DNA of 64,000 nt from Allacma fusca (lineage: Eukaryota; Arthropoda; Collembola; Symphypleona; Sminthuridae), in assembly GCA_947179485.1 (NCBI GenBank), contig OX359246.1, positions 20,522,001-20,586,000 on the forward strand, written 5' to 3'. Shown piece by piece: positions 37,119 through 49,187 of the stretch. A model generated the notes under the pieces. That model ran no database searches and was not told the origin of the DNA. It saw only the letters and a list, made by a program, of their open reading frames with translations. Each line of letters starts with the position of its first letter. Within the stretch, counting starts at the first letter, position 1. A program made the position numbers and the translations under genes.

Positions 37119-37673
37119 CAGGGGTTGGAGTTTGGTAAATCTCCCTGAAAGATGATTTTCGAATTTCCCTGCTGAATATTATCTCCCTGCTGGAAGGTCC
37201 TCAACGATTTGAAAAATCCCTGCTGAAAACAAGGTCAACGATTTGAAAAATCCCTGCTGAAAACAAGGTCAACGATTTGAAAAATCCCTGCTGAAAACAA
37301 GGTCAACGATTTGAAAATCCCTGTTGGCAAAGAAAAATCCCCTACAAGACGTGAAATCCCTGCCAAATTAGACCAATCAATCTAAAAATCCCTGTTTGAA
37401 TAATAAATTCCCCTGAAACTCTGCCAAAAAAGGTCAACGATTTTGAAAATCCCTGTTGGCAAAGAAAAATCCCCTACAAGACGTGAAATCCCTGCCAAAT
37501 TAGACCAATCAATCTAAAAATCCCTGTTTGAATAATAAATTCCCCTGAAACTCTGCCAAAAAAGGTCAACGATTTTGAAAATCCCTGTTCGTAAAAATAA
37601 ATCCCCTCCCTTTGAGATTTTCCCTGCCGGAAATATTTTTTCCCTGGGAAGAATCTTTCAAATCCGACCCCTG
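37119..37673. mobile_element. hAT-like element with AAATCCCTG repeats, nested
   Basis: It starts CAGGGGTTGGAGTTTG and ends with the inverse of CAGGGGTCGGATTTG, with perfect 8-bp flanks GTATAGGG (37111-37118 and 37674-37681). The body is almost entirely repeats: about four units near 37200-37320 containing AAATCCCTGCTGAAAACAAG, then two near-identical units of about 138 bp (around 37323 and 37461). It is nested in the TTAA element. Confidence 0.85.
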
Positions 37674-38827
37674 GTATAGGGGTGTCATAATTATGTCTGA
37701 CGTTTACCCAAAATATTTTGGGTAACAAATTATTAGTAACAAAAATTATTTATCAATTATTTGTCAAATATTATATTATATTATTTGTAAGGCAATTTGT
37801 GACTTGAAGTCAACATACTGATTATTGATTTCAAGTCACAAATAATTTTTGCGTTATTGCACAGATGTCCATTGTCGATGACATTGTTCAGGTGGTCTAA
37901 TAGCTACATTCCAAAATTTATTCCTCCCCATTCTGTCCAATGCGGAGGTTTTTTGATCACATTCTTAGCTCTAATAAATTTAAGCTAAATCTATTCCTCT
38001 GTTTGCAGCGTCTAAGCTGCTGAAATTGTGCTCGCAGTAAAGCTGCGTAATATGTTATCGGCCCCTTCGTTTAACATGTGGCCAGGCTGTCCACAGCTTA
38101 GGAATAGTAGCATAGTAAAAACCTTCGGAATTATAGGGTTAACTTCCGTCAGCCAAGTATTCAAGCACATGAGTCCAATCAGACAAGATTGACTCATTGA
38201 AAAAAGTGCAATTAAGTGAATCCAAGTTACAAGAGATTCAAGAAGAGCTATCAAGCCCAGCAAGACTGGTCCATATGGTTGAAACCACCATCCCGCAGTC
38301 GAAGAGACATACATCGCTCCATAAGGATTGACAAGGAAGAGCACCATTCCCAAAATTGGCAGGAATGGTGATAGCAGTCCTAAGTTAATGAACACAAACC
38401 AACTCAAAGGATGCGAGTACCAGGACTTGCTGAAATACTTGCCAAGTCTGTCGGCTTCATTTAAAACAATAATGAATTCTTGTAGGTGCTGAACAACGCC
38501 GATACACATAATGGAAGATATAGAGTAAATAACCAGAAAAAATAAATGAATGCAAGATTGTTCATCAATTTCATAGAGAGCCACGTATTTTAAGAATGAA
38601 ATGACCTGGTAAATTGTGTGTAGGAGGATAAACATGGAGACGAAGTAAAATTGAAACATACGATGTCTATTCAAAATATGGAATTGGATCGAATGAGGGG
38701 ATTTCTGCTGGAATGGAATGCATCGAAAAAAATATCCTAAACGAAACATGGTAGTTGCAATACGAATTGTCAACTTAGACAAACTTTCAGTAGTATTTTT
38801 ATATGAGCTTGGAAAAATTTTTGCCAT

Positions 38828-40304
38828 TTTTGTAGTGTATTATATTTCGTTTTGCTAGTCTCGTTTTGCTATGTCTGCAATTGTAGGCAGAGAAAAATAA
38901 TTGAACAAGTAAAAAGTTGTTCTTTAGTTTATTTTATTTACACTTGTATTTTGGATAGGATACTATTTTGCTTTTCTAATGGTGTCACAAAACTGTGTTG
39001 TTTTCGTGGAATGGCATTAACGAACCGATTTTATTGGGAGTAGAACATTCCCACGATCAGTATACTTTTCAGTGTTGGAATACTGACACAGATGAACACA
39101 GTGTAGCATCTAATGATTCCTAAAACTCCCCGGAGTTTTAACATTCCCCAATTGCTTAGAATTACTATTCATAACTAATGAAAGTATATAACAATTACAC
39201 CATCGTATCTAATTTCCAGTTCTTCCTCTTATGTACATAAAATGAACGAACATACTTACTGTATTTTATATTTTGAAAGTGTAGTATTAGCCTACACGAG
39301 ACAATTAACTACTAGAGGAATTAACGTCTTGGGAATATATGTATGTATGTATTTCGTGAAGAACGTTAAGTAAACCCTTTGAAATCTCTGTTAGGAGTAG
39401 TTGAAAATATGTTATTAAATTAAATGCACAGTTTAAATTCTCACGCTCATTTAGTAACCTGTAAACCACTTTTTATACTTATTTGCTACAAAGAGTATTG
39501 TCAGTTTGGAAGAATTACCCGCAATGAATTTTTAGATAATGAGTGATAATTGTTACTTTCAAAGTTTATGAATAAAGTTAACTTTTAGGCAGAACCATCT
39601 CCGTCAATTCGAGTATATGTAATTATCTAATATGACTAATATAATGCCTTAGCCATAAGCGGACATGTAAATGAGTTGTGTGCAACAATGTTTAAAATAA
39701 AATAAGGCCCATCAAGTACATCCATTGCCAGGGTATTTAACGTCACTTCTTAATGTCATCATAGACGTTAATTTTACAATTACCGTACTACCCAACCGTC
39801 TCTCTAAACCTTGGTTTTTAGGGGCGGCGTACATGATTATGGTAGGATATTCTTTGTCCGTCTGTCCGTTCGCATGTCGGTACGTCTCTGTACACGATAG
39901 CTAAAACGGTTTGACGATTTGGGTTTAATCTGGTTACATACACTCTCACAGAATTGAGCCAAATCGGTTAAACCGTTTTGGCGTTACTTGAGTTTTTACA
40001 AAATATTAGCAAACATTGTAAATGCGTCATCATACAATCCAAACTTTTTACTCTGACACACTGTCTTCAAATTTGTCAGAACTCTATTGATTTTTGTTAA
40101 GATCTTTGTTTGTTCTCAAGAAATACAAATATGCCACAATTAAATACACTAGAGTATACATATAGCTCCGACAGGGGGCTTTCCAATCTACAATGGTCCC
40201 TGAAAATGAAAGCACCAGTGATCAGCACTACATGATAAGTTATTAAGGGACGAAGCGCCACTATTGGATGTAAACAGCAAGAGCTATTAACTATTTGCTC
40301 GCCT
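38828..40304. other. Intergenic stretch upstream of A2
   Basis: A diverged receptor leader lies next to the ATG, and paralogous upstream DNA continues to about 39470. Positions 39690-39860 hold the shared intergenic repeat. Positions 39900-40020 are AACGGTTTGACGATTTGG-type DNA resembling the element in the intron of receptor F. No gene was seen. Confidence 0.5.
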
Positions 40305-40312
40305 ATTAATAC

Positions 40313-40999
40313 TAGTGCATCGCATGGGTTCAAAACAGTCGAACCTGAACCTGAACCTGGACCCAAACTTTGGGTACCTCAAAAGTGTGAACCTGTACCT
40401 GAAAATGTACCCATTTAACAGGTTCAAATTTTTCGATCCTGAACCTGACCCAATTGCATTTTTGTAGTACCCGCACCTGATTAGTACCCGAACCCGAAAA
40501 AGTACCCAAAAGACGACCTGAACCCGGGTATTTTTGAACCGGACCTGAACATGTTTGGGTACTTGAGAATCCGAACTTTTTTTAAATTTTATCTTGTATT
40601 AAAAGTAGAAATATTACAAAATATATTTAAAATGAATAAGAATGCAAGTACTCTGGTTCCTGGGACACCCTGCCATTGCTTTTGCGATGGAAATCATCTT
40701 GGAAGCTTGAAATTCTCCGGCCTTTAACTTTCAATTAATGAACCCAAACATTTCAGGTCTTTTGTGATCAGGTTCAGGTCTTTCTTGTGTTACACCTGGT
40801 CCTGACAGGTAAAATCAAAACGGGTTTTTCTCTGTACCTGGTCCTGAACCTGAACCTGTACCCAATTTCATGGGTAAAAAATATTGTACCCAGAAAGGAC
40901 CCAAAATTATTGGGTCCAAAATACTTGCACCCATACTGAACCTGAACCTGGACCTGAACCCAAATACCCGGGTGCGACCTGAACCCATGCGATGCACTA
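40313..40999. mobile_element. hAT-like element with ACCTGA arms
   Basis: A perfect 19-bp inverted terminus TAGTGCATCGCATGGGTTC is flanked by the perfect 8-bp duplication ATTAATAC (40305-40312 and 41000-41007). Both arms are made of CCTGAACCTG/GGGTAC motifs in opposing orientation. It is 687 bp long with no transposase. This is the clearest hAT-like case in the window. Confidence 0.9.
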
Positions 41000-41007
41000 A
41001 TTAATAC

Positions 41008-43564
41008 TACTCTAAAGCTTTAATGTATATAATTACATATACCAGTGAACGTATTATATTAAACTAAAACTCCATTCAAAGTTCACAAGTCTAATTGTAA
41101 TAAATATGAATCCACAGGATGTTGAATAATGTCAAAACAAATATTCCAATTACTCATGTACGAATTGATGTGAAATGTAACCACTCATGGAACGACAATT
41201 TATTGCTAATAAATACCACAAGCTTTACTTCCCACTTTCTGTACATTTGTATTTGCATGTGTACATACGTGAATTTTGTATGATAATAAAGATAACTAGT
41301 AAAAGCCCTGTTCTTCGCACAGGGACAATTACTTGAGAATTGTGAGAGTATACAAAAAAGCTTAAATTGCTATAGATCCCGTATCATGTCATGTCGAGAA
41401 GGCTTAATATTAATAGCCCGCTTCGGTGGCAAAGTAATCTCATATAAGACATGTCAACTATTAATTGTAAGACTAACAACTCGTTTCAAATAGCTAGTTG
41501 GTAATTCATCATCAAAAAGTTATGCTACAACGCTCCAGCCCACTAAAGTTCTCTCCCAAACTCAATATTTGGCTATACACGGGGAATTTAACTAATCACT
41601 TGATCAACTTAATACCAACCAACATTATTATTAAATCTTGCTGTTGAATCACTGTATGGTGCTTCACCCCTTAGTGGATCAGCACAACGTGTTGATCAAG
41701 TATGATTTTTTGTTATTATAATTTGTATATATCTCTACCGTAATAATGTAACTGAAGCCTCAGACACTGGACGCACTGATAATTTAAAATAGGAAAAGTG
41801 GCAGGAATTCATATTAGCGCAACACTTTTCAACTGCTATTGTTACTAAAGTCCGTGGTTCCTACAAATCAATCCTTAATTCGTAATGATATTTTTAGGGA
41901 ATATAAAGATCAAATTTATGGATGAAAAGGCTCGTAATTACAAAATAGTGAGCAAATAACTTTAGCAATACAAATTCTGAGAATTTATCTGACGTTATAT
42001 ATAAAAAGTGTTGCAATAAGTACTTTCAATTCCATTTGCTTTTTCCTAATAAGAATCTCACACTTATGTGTACAAAGTTCAGTCATTAAAATTCTCCTCT
42101 CCTCAAATTCGTCAGTGCTGTAACCGAACGTAGTTTTCTAACTACCAGACTTAATTTAATCCAAATTTGATGATTTATGTCTAATGTTTATAATAATTAT
42201 GATTAGCGCTTTTAAGTGACAATCTAAAATTGCGTAATATTGTGAGCTTCCAGTATGCTGCAAGCAGTTGGTATATGCTGAGAAGCACAGCGAGCTAAGC
42301 GAGCTGAAAAAGCTCTCCTCTGCCTCTGCGACAACGTTTCAGCCCGATGTGCTTCTCGGCTTGCTGTATAAACCACCGACTTGCTTGGCTATATATTGAA
42401 ATGAGCCGCGAAGGTTTGAATTGTAAAGCTAAAGCCGCGAAAGTTTAAATCTACGGACAGGTCCAGAGCAATAAGAAGAAGGATTCAATAGCTTGGGGGG
42501 TGGCATTACGATGTTTGAATGATTAATATTTGTCTCATCAAAACATTTGAAGGCTGAGATTCTTAAATTGGAATTACATTTAGTAACTTAATGTCACCAC
42601 TAAGTTTAATGGTTACTCAGCAGTGCTTGAAATCAAAGGGACTACTTTGAGCACAAAAAGTGCTATTGTCTCATCCTACACTACCCTAACGGTCTAGTTA
42701 TTTTCAAAGAAATGACTGCAGTATTAAATCGATTTAAAACTGCCAATTGTGAGGTTAGATAATGTTTCTTTTACATCTAGGAATAAATCTTTCAACGGAA
42801 ATATGGGAGCCTACTATAGCTCCTCAAGTGTCGAGTAGTTATCACAAGTACCAATCTTAAGTTGATATCGTACTCGACCTGCACTCGTACTCCAACTCGT
42901 GAGGAGCTATAGAGCCTACTATTTTGCTTGTCAGGATCTGGCAGCTTTATTTATTACAGACTCCAAATTTCAGTTATGTAAGGGGCAGTCAATCCAACAC
43001 GGGTGACTAGGGTGATGAGTCTCAGGTAGCACTAAATTGAAATGTAATAAAATATACGTTGTGTGGTCGAGTATTATCATTGGAACCTATCGTGCTAAAC
43101 TTAATGAAACCATTCCATTTCCCACTGCACATTGTAAAGGTAACTAATATTAGGTATACCAAACATTTATTTTTAGCGATTATAACAACTGGAAACGAAA
43201 TCTTCTATTAATCTTTTAAATGGGTGTATGTACATATTTGCTATGTATCATAAACTGTAAATTGGCAATTGTAAGTCAAACTACAGGACTGCATTTTCGA
43301 TCATTATGAAATTAAAACGTTCGAAATCAAACTATTAAAACCCGAATTTATGTTAATGTGGTTTCTGTTAGTTTTATGACGTACTTTATGATAATTTAGA
43401 GTAAATTTTAGTCGCTTTACCCCGAAATGCTGCAACGTGATATTTGTGCCAGCTACTTTGAAATCAGGAATAAATTCAAGCTTATCATATCATCAGGTGA
43501 CCCCAGGTTAAATCAAGACAGTTTTGATCAAATCCGGACTTGTGGGCACCCTGATTCGGACCGC
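41008..43564. other. Long intergenic stretch, no gene recognised
   Basis: This is AT-rich DNA without convincing coding frames. It contains an imperfect inverted repeat near 42272-42366 (GCTGAGAAGCACA against TGTGCTTCTCGGC), a foldback at about 42815-42915 (CTATAGCTCCTCA in both orientations), and an intergenic repeat at 42490-42660 shared with 7010-7190. Confidence 0.5.
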
Positions 43565-44611
43565 CGTTACTAATTGTAAGTTCACCATTTCAGTGCCATA
43601 GTTTGAATTTCCTTAAGACTTGCAGGTGACGCAACAGTTTTAACCCTAAGTAAATCAGTCAAGGCGTTCCTAGTCATTCAGAACTTCCTTTGTATCTCCT
43701 GAATTTTTAAAAATTGCCTCCAGTTGCCCAAATACCCCTAAGATAAATATCACAAACGCCATAATTACTGGGAATAGTGGGTAAAGAAGTGCATAAAATA
43801 CTACAGAAGTTTAAATCTAACTTAGGATGCAGCAGTAGTAAGGGCTACTGCCAAAATCCCACATCCAGGAACTATGACATCAGCCCATACTTCATTCGTT
43901 AGAGTGTTATAAATCTGCGCATATTTTAGCCGTCTGATCCTGCTTCAAGTGAAATTTCCTTTGATACAGTCCCCCACTTGAAGGGGGACTGTATCACCTT
44001 AGTTTTGAATATACACATAAAATACTGAACTTCGATTTTCAGTTTCATTTCTAGTTTCCATTAACAATATCCATATTGGGGGTTTGTCATGCATGATCTC
44101 GCTATAAAATAGGATAACGATATTTGAACGACGCTTCGCTTGCTCAAGAATAATATACCTGTTAACTTCCTTCGACCAAATAAACAAACACAAGATTTGC
44201 TGAAATATTTTCTAAGTCTGTCCGTCTCAATTAAAATAATAATGGTATATTGAAAGTTAATAATATAAAATATACCCTGCACACAAGGTGGACGAAAAGG
44301 AGTAAAGAACCAGAAAATATAAATGAATGACGAATGTTCATCTATTCCGTCAAGTGTCATATACTTGAGAAATGAAACGGTCTGATAACTTGGGTGTAGG
44401 AGGATAGTTATGGTGGTGATGTAAAATTGAAACGTATACATATATTGTTGCAATTCAAGATGTGGAACTGGTTCGAATTGGTGAACTTCTGTTGGAATGG
44501 AAAGCATCGAAATAAATATCTCAAACCAAATATTTTTTGTAATGCGAATTTGACAATCTTGAGGCAATGGTCCCTCGTGTCTTTAAATGAACATGGGAAA
44601 ATGTAATCCAT
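43565..44611 (-). pseudogene. Receptor-like gene E, heavily decayed
   Basis: Exon 1 starts at 44611 with a recognisable family N-terminus but shifts frame near 44460. It has lost about 270 bp covering helices 3 and 4: the sequence jumps from the loop before helix 3 to the last codons of exon 1 near 44195. Exon 2 remnants (about 43575-43995) have several indels and lack the last helix. A perfect 13-bp palindrome arm pair at 43963-43995 replaces the normal start of exon 2. It is clearly non-functional and older than the other broken copies. Confidence 0.85.
43963..43995. repeat. Perfect palindrome in receptor pseudogene E
   Basis: GATACAGTCCCCC (43963-43975) is exactly inverted at 43983-43995 around ACTTGAA. 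Intact relatives carry a non-palindromic sequence here (GCCCACTTGAAGTGTTGACT in receptor B). The right arm therefore looks copied from the left arm. Confidence 0.85.
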
Positions 44612-46216
44612 TCTTGTAGTATTTTGAGTATTGCTTTACTACTTTGACAGATAGTCTTTACCATATTACAAAAATAATAAAGAGTATACGAAAATTCTTT
44701 AGTGGTCCTTTTAGTTTTCGAAAAGCTGTACGGGAAGGTGGTCTTAACCCTTTAAGATGAAATACTCTAATAAGAAATTAAAACGACAATGCAGGTGACA
44801 TAGAATGGACTCCCAATTACTGCATGTATGTACGTAGGTATGTACATATTTTCTAATGTGGGGGCTGTAAACTGACAAAACCAACACTTGTACACAAACG
44901 TTAAATTTATAATCATGCTTATCAAATTTTCTGTAGGTACCTAAACACCGGGTATTTAGTAGCATATTTTATTTTTATTTCTACGTGCAACTTACTGGAA
45001 GGCATTCACAGCAAATTTCAAAATATATGCTCATTAAGGCGGATTTAATAGCCACTATGGTGCAACTTATAAAATAATAAAAACGGAATAGGCCAGAAAA
45101 GTATGTCCTCAGAAAAACTCATTATTGCCCAAATCTTACCACATGCATAAACATAGTAACAACCGTGGCTGACAAGTAAAATTATTATAATAAAAAAATA
45201 TTGTCTTTGTTAGAAATAAATTTTACCTGCTGAAGTAAAAATCAATGTTTCATAAATACTATATACATTGATATACATACATTTCCACAATACTTATAGA
45301 ACTTTTTTCAATGATAAATTAATGTAATCATTATAGTCTAATTTCTAAAGTTAAAAGGTTAACACTCATATTTTGGCCTGTACAAGTTCATGAAAGCGGA
45401 AATGTTGCACTCATCTTGTGAGTGTAACAAGCATCAATATTTATAAATAGTTGTCATCCGTAATTTTTCCTAAAAGGTTTAGATTCATTAAATAGCTTGT
45501 CACCTGCGTTATGTTTAATGCCAGCAAAAATCATTCACCATATTTTCTCTTAAACTGCTTGTTAGCTCCAAAAAAGTTGAACTTATGAACTGAATCACAT
45601 GGGTTCATTTATTTAATGGAGCCAGAATCTTGAGTATTAAGGACACTTTTAAACCAATAAATCGGAACGTTTAATTATTCAAAGTATGAGAAAAGAACAT
45701 GCATTTTTTCGACCACTAAGCTTTATGGAAACACGATTCAAATGTTGGTAGTCGATTCAAACAAAACAAACCACTAAGCTGACTTTATTTTAATGTTTCG
45801 CCCCTAATATTATTTGCAGCATGGATCCCACTGAATTTGTAATGTTTACATTGTTTTTAGGGACAAATACTCAGGCTAATTTAAGTACTTCCATTGAATG
45901 TACTTGAACTTGACTTGATTTTGCCATCAAGTAATACATTTTTAACTTGAACTTGAAAATTTAAACTAAAATTATGATTTCACTTGAACTTGATGTTCAG
46001 GTTTCAAGTTGAACAGTTGCCGGTACTTGACTTGTCTTGAACTTGATACACACTTGAACTGTTCAACTTATATATACTTGAACTTGAACACAGCTTTGAC
46101 TGGTTTGCACAGCTACTGTTCTCCAGATGTACAAATCTCCTTGACGGACACATCTATTTGGATAGTACTATATACACATGCACATATGAATATGCTTGAC
46201 CTACATATATACATAC
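44612..46216. other. Intergenic stretch with ACTTGA-rich DNA
   Basis: The first part is diverged receptor upstream sequence and AT-rich DNA; 44930-45180 resembles 50270-50520. Positions about 45895-46100 are dense in ACTTGAACTTGA motifs like the arms of the hAT-like element at 53099-54096, but no matching ends were found. No gene was seen. Confidence 0.5.
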
Positions 46217-48175
46217 CTACTTAAGCAGTAAAATCAAATAATTAATGCTTTCGTCCATCATCCCGACTGGCGTTTCTAAGTTAATCTTTCCGGTGCCAAC
46301 TTTGACTCCGAAACGACACACAGCTTGAATTTCCTTAAGGTTTGCAAGCGAAATAACACTTTTAGCCCTAACTAAATCAGTCAGGGCTTCCCTAGTCAGA
46401 GCTTCCTTTGTATCAACCGATTTTTCTAAAACTGTCGCAAGTTGCGTATATACCCCCAGGATGACCCCAAATATCATAAATACCAAAATTACTGGGAAAA
46501 GAGGGTACAGGAGTACGTGCAGAACTCCATGAAGTTTTAATGTTACGTATGATGCAGCAACAGTGAGGGCTACCGTCAAAACCAAACATCCAGGAGTTAT
46601 AATATCAGCCCATACATTATTCATTCGAGTGTTATAAATCTGCACATATTTTAGCCGTCTGATCCTGTTACTAGTATTTTCCTGCCTCATAAAGTCGTCC
46701 CCTTGAACGGTTGTTTCCTCAGTTTTAAATCTTTAGAAAATAATGAAAATTTATTTTAAACTTGATTTTATATCTATATTACCTTCAACAATATACATAT
46801 AGGGGTTGTAGTGTATACTATTGCTACAATAAGAAAGCCCTGTATCAAAATCAACGCTACGCGATAATTTGAGGCTTCGCGTAGGGTGGCGTCAGCCACG
46901 CTCGTCAAATTAGGATAAATTTTGAGCTTTTTTTAAAAATTTCATTTTTTTTTTCAAAAAACTATCGAACCGATTTCAATCAAATAAGTAATAACCATTC
47001 TGATTTACATAAGCAATGTTTAAAACAAAATTCGTTAAAATATATTCAGTAGTTTTAGGGATAACTGTCATTTGACTTGAAGTTCAAAATTTCAATAATT
47101 TTTACGAAAAAACTATAAGACCGATTCCAAAACCATAACCAGTAACTATTACTATTTACATAAGCAATATTCGCAAAAACTTTCATTGAAATACATTCAG
47201 TAGTTTTGAAGATAACTGTCATTTGACTTGAAGTCCAAAATTTTCATAATTTTTTTCTCAAAAACTATCCGGCCGATTTAGACCAACTATGAACTTAGCT
47301 TTACTTTTGATACAAGTAATGTCCGCAAACAATTTTATTGAAATTGGAGCAGTATGTTTTGAGTAATCGTGCGGGAGGACACACGGACGTACGGACATGG
47401 CTATTTTACTACGGGACCTGACGCCACCCTAAAAAACACTGATTAAGTTTCATTTTTTCTTGTTCAGCAATAGCATACAGTACCTGTTAATTTCCTTCAG
47501 CCAAATAATCAAACACATAAGTACAATCATGCAAGTTTGACTCGTTGTAAAAAGCATAATTAGGTGAATCCAAGTTACAAGAGATTCAAGAAGAGCTATG
47601 AAGCCCAGCAAGACTGGTCCACATGGTCGAAACCACCATCCTAAATTCGATGAGACATACATCGCTCCATAAGGATTGACAAGGAAGAGCACCAATCCCA
47701 GAAAGGGTAGGAATGGTGTCAGCAGTCCGAAGTTAATGAACACAAACCAGCTCAAAGGATGCGAGTACCAGGACTTGCTGAAATATTTTCCAAGTCTGTC
47801 GGCTTCATTTAAAACAACAATGAATTCTTGTAGGTGCTGAACAACGCCAACACACAGAATGGAAGATAGGGAGTAAATAACCAGAAAAAATAAATGAATG
47901 CAAGATTGCTCATCAATACCGTAGAGAGCCATGTATTTTGAAAATGAGGTAACTTGATAAGTCGTGTGTAGGAGGATAAACAAGGAGGTGGCGTAAAATT
48001 GATACGTATGACTTCTATTCAAAATATGGAACTGGATCGTATTAGAGGATTTCTGCTGGAATGGAATGCATCGAAATAAATATCCTAAATGAAATATGGT
48101 AGTTACAATACGAATTGTCAACTCTGACAAACTTTCAGAAGTGTTTTTAAATGTGTCTAGAAAATATTGGGCCAT
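46217..48175 (-). CDS. Seven-helix gustatory-receptor-like protein F, two exons, intact
   Basis: Exon 1 is 48175-47484 (692 bp, GTACTG donor, weaker than its relatives). Exon 2 is 46730-46217 (514 bp, TTTTCTAAAG acceptor). The split codon gives Arg and the product is 401 residues. Helix layout and loop motifs match the other intact members; the C-terminus reads NYLILLLK instead of NYLILLLG. The intron is 753 bp, against 70 to 194 bp in B, C and D, because it contains an inserted inverted-repeat element (46882-47431). The coding frame shows no damage. The chemoreceptor role is inferred from topology and length. Confidence 0.78.
46882..47431. mobile_element. Inverted-repeat insertion in the intron of receptor F
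   Basis: TAGGGTGGCGTCAG (46882-46895) is exactly inverted at 47418-47431. Inside, a block of about 120 bp containing CAGTAGTTTTAGGGATAACT and TGTCATTTGACTTGAAG recurs at least twice with divergence. No clear target duplication was seen. The superfamily is unknown. Confidence 0.6.
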
Positions 48176-48929
48176 TTCTGTAGTACTTTATGTATTGCTT
48201 TGCTGGGAAGAACGATGTCTGCTATTGTAAGTAAAGAAATTTAATTGGAAAAACAAAACTCTAATAGATTTACCTAATAGATCTTACAATTAGTTACGCT
48301 TATACTATTTTGGGTAGGATGCTATTTGGTTTTTTTAATTGTGTTCTTGGAATAACATTGTATAACAGGCAACACAATCTGAACTTTTCACACTCAGTAT
48401 TCTCTGTACTCAAGTATTATTCACAGATTAACACTGCGTACCATCTAATGGTTTCTAAATATCCCTGGAGTTTAATATTCTGCAATTGTATACAATTACT
48501 ATTCATAACGAAATGTAAGGAGATAAAAGTTACATTATTGTATGTAATTTCTAGTTCTTGCACTTATTTATTAATTATATGCTTTTATAATAAATGTTTT
48601 GTTATGGATTTTTTATTTTACGGGCGGGCCAGAAATTACAAATTACCCGACAATCCTACTAGAATAGAATTTAGTGCAGATAGGTGGCATGCATATTTGA
48701 CGTTGCGCAGAGTTCAATCATTGATTTCACGTATGTATATTCATGATAAATAATAATTCATTGTATTTAATACGTACACATTCTTAAGCATGTTCAAAAA
48801 TTTCAGGTCCAAAAAGTAGTTTTGCTCCTTTTGTCTTTACTGCAAGCTTATTGAATATAATGAGTAGGGATGGATCAGTATATGTAAATATAATAGAATA
48901 TGTAAACAAAGATTTCACATCGGATTCAA
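48176..48929. other. Upstream region of receptor F
   Basis: The conserved leader is followed by paralogous upstream DNA to about 48590. A 147-codon plus-strand frame (48310-48753) crosses this shared non-coding DNA and is probably chance. Confidence 0.5.
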
Positions 48930-49187
48930 TTGTTACTAAAAAAGCCGGGGTTTCATCGGGTTTTAAAACCATTTAAAGATCGGGTTTTTAGCGGGTTCGG
49001 GTTGTAAAAATTTTTGGAGACCGGGTTTTTAACGGGTTCGGCCTTCAAAAAATTGTAGGTGCATAAAACGGGCCGGGTTGAATACTAATTATTTAGCCCG
49101 TCGGCGGGCCGGGTCGGGCTAAAAGAGTATTTGTTCGGGTTTCTTCCGGGTTCGGGCCTGAAGTCAAGCCCGAATCCCACCTCTACA
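48930..49187. mobile_element. Remnant of a hAT-like element with CGGGTTC arms
   Basis: The stretch is built of CGGGTT/GCCCG motifs. Its right end, inverted, reads TAGAGGTGGGATTCGGGC, a hAT-style terminus. The left end was not found (TAGGGATGG near 48867 is a weak candidate) and no target duplication is visible. Confidence 0.45.

Larger units (their letters stand above)
34463..38138. mobile_element. piggyBac-like (TTAA) non-autonomous element
   Basis: TTAA flanks both sides (34459-34462 and 38139-38142). The ends CCCCATACTTCCTAAGGT and, inverted, CCCTATAATTCCGAAGGT match at 15 of 18 bases. Farther in, a CCTAAGNTGTGGACAGC motif occurs near both ends (34474 on and 38080-38102 inverted). TTAA targets with CCC ends are typical of the piggyBac superfamily. 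No transposase frame remains. The element carries a minisatellite and two later hAT-like insertions, so it was about 1.9 kb before those. Confidence 0.75.
33718..38827 (-). pseudogene. Receptor-like gene A2, exon 1 split by a TTAA transposon
   Basis: Exon 2 (34231-33718, TTTTGTGTAG acceptor) is intact. Exon 1 starts at 38827 with a normal family N-terminus and four helices, but a 3.7-kb element sits in a TTAA seven bases before the exon end. The remaining exon 1 bases and a GTAAGT donor lie at 34456-34462. Without the element, exon 1 would be 692 bp with the same phase-2 junction as its relatives. As it stands, translation runs from the receptor into transposon sequence and stops at 38012. 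A cryptic donor inside the element could rescue splicing, but none is evident. All other exon 1 features are undamaged, which suggests a recent hit. Confidence 0.85.

Noticed and set aside
48310..48753. 147-codon plus-strand frame upstream of receptor F
   Set aside because: It runs through the upstream DNA shared by receptor genes, with no conserved counterpart frame in the paralogous regions.
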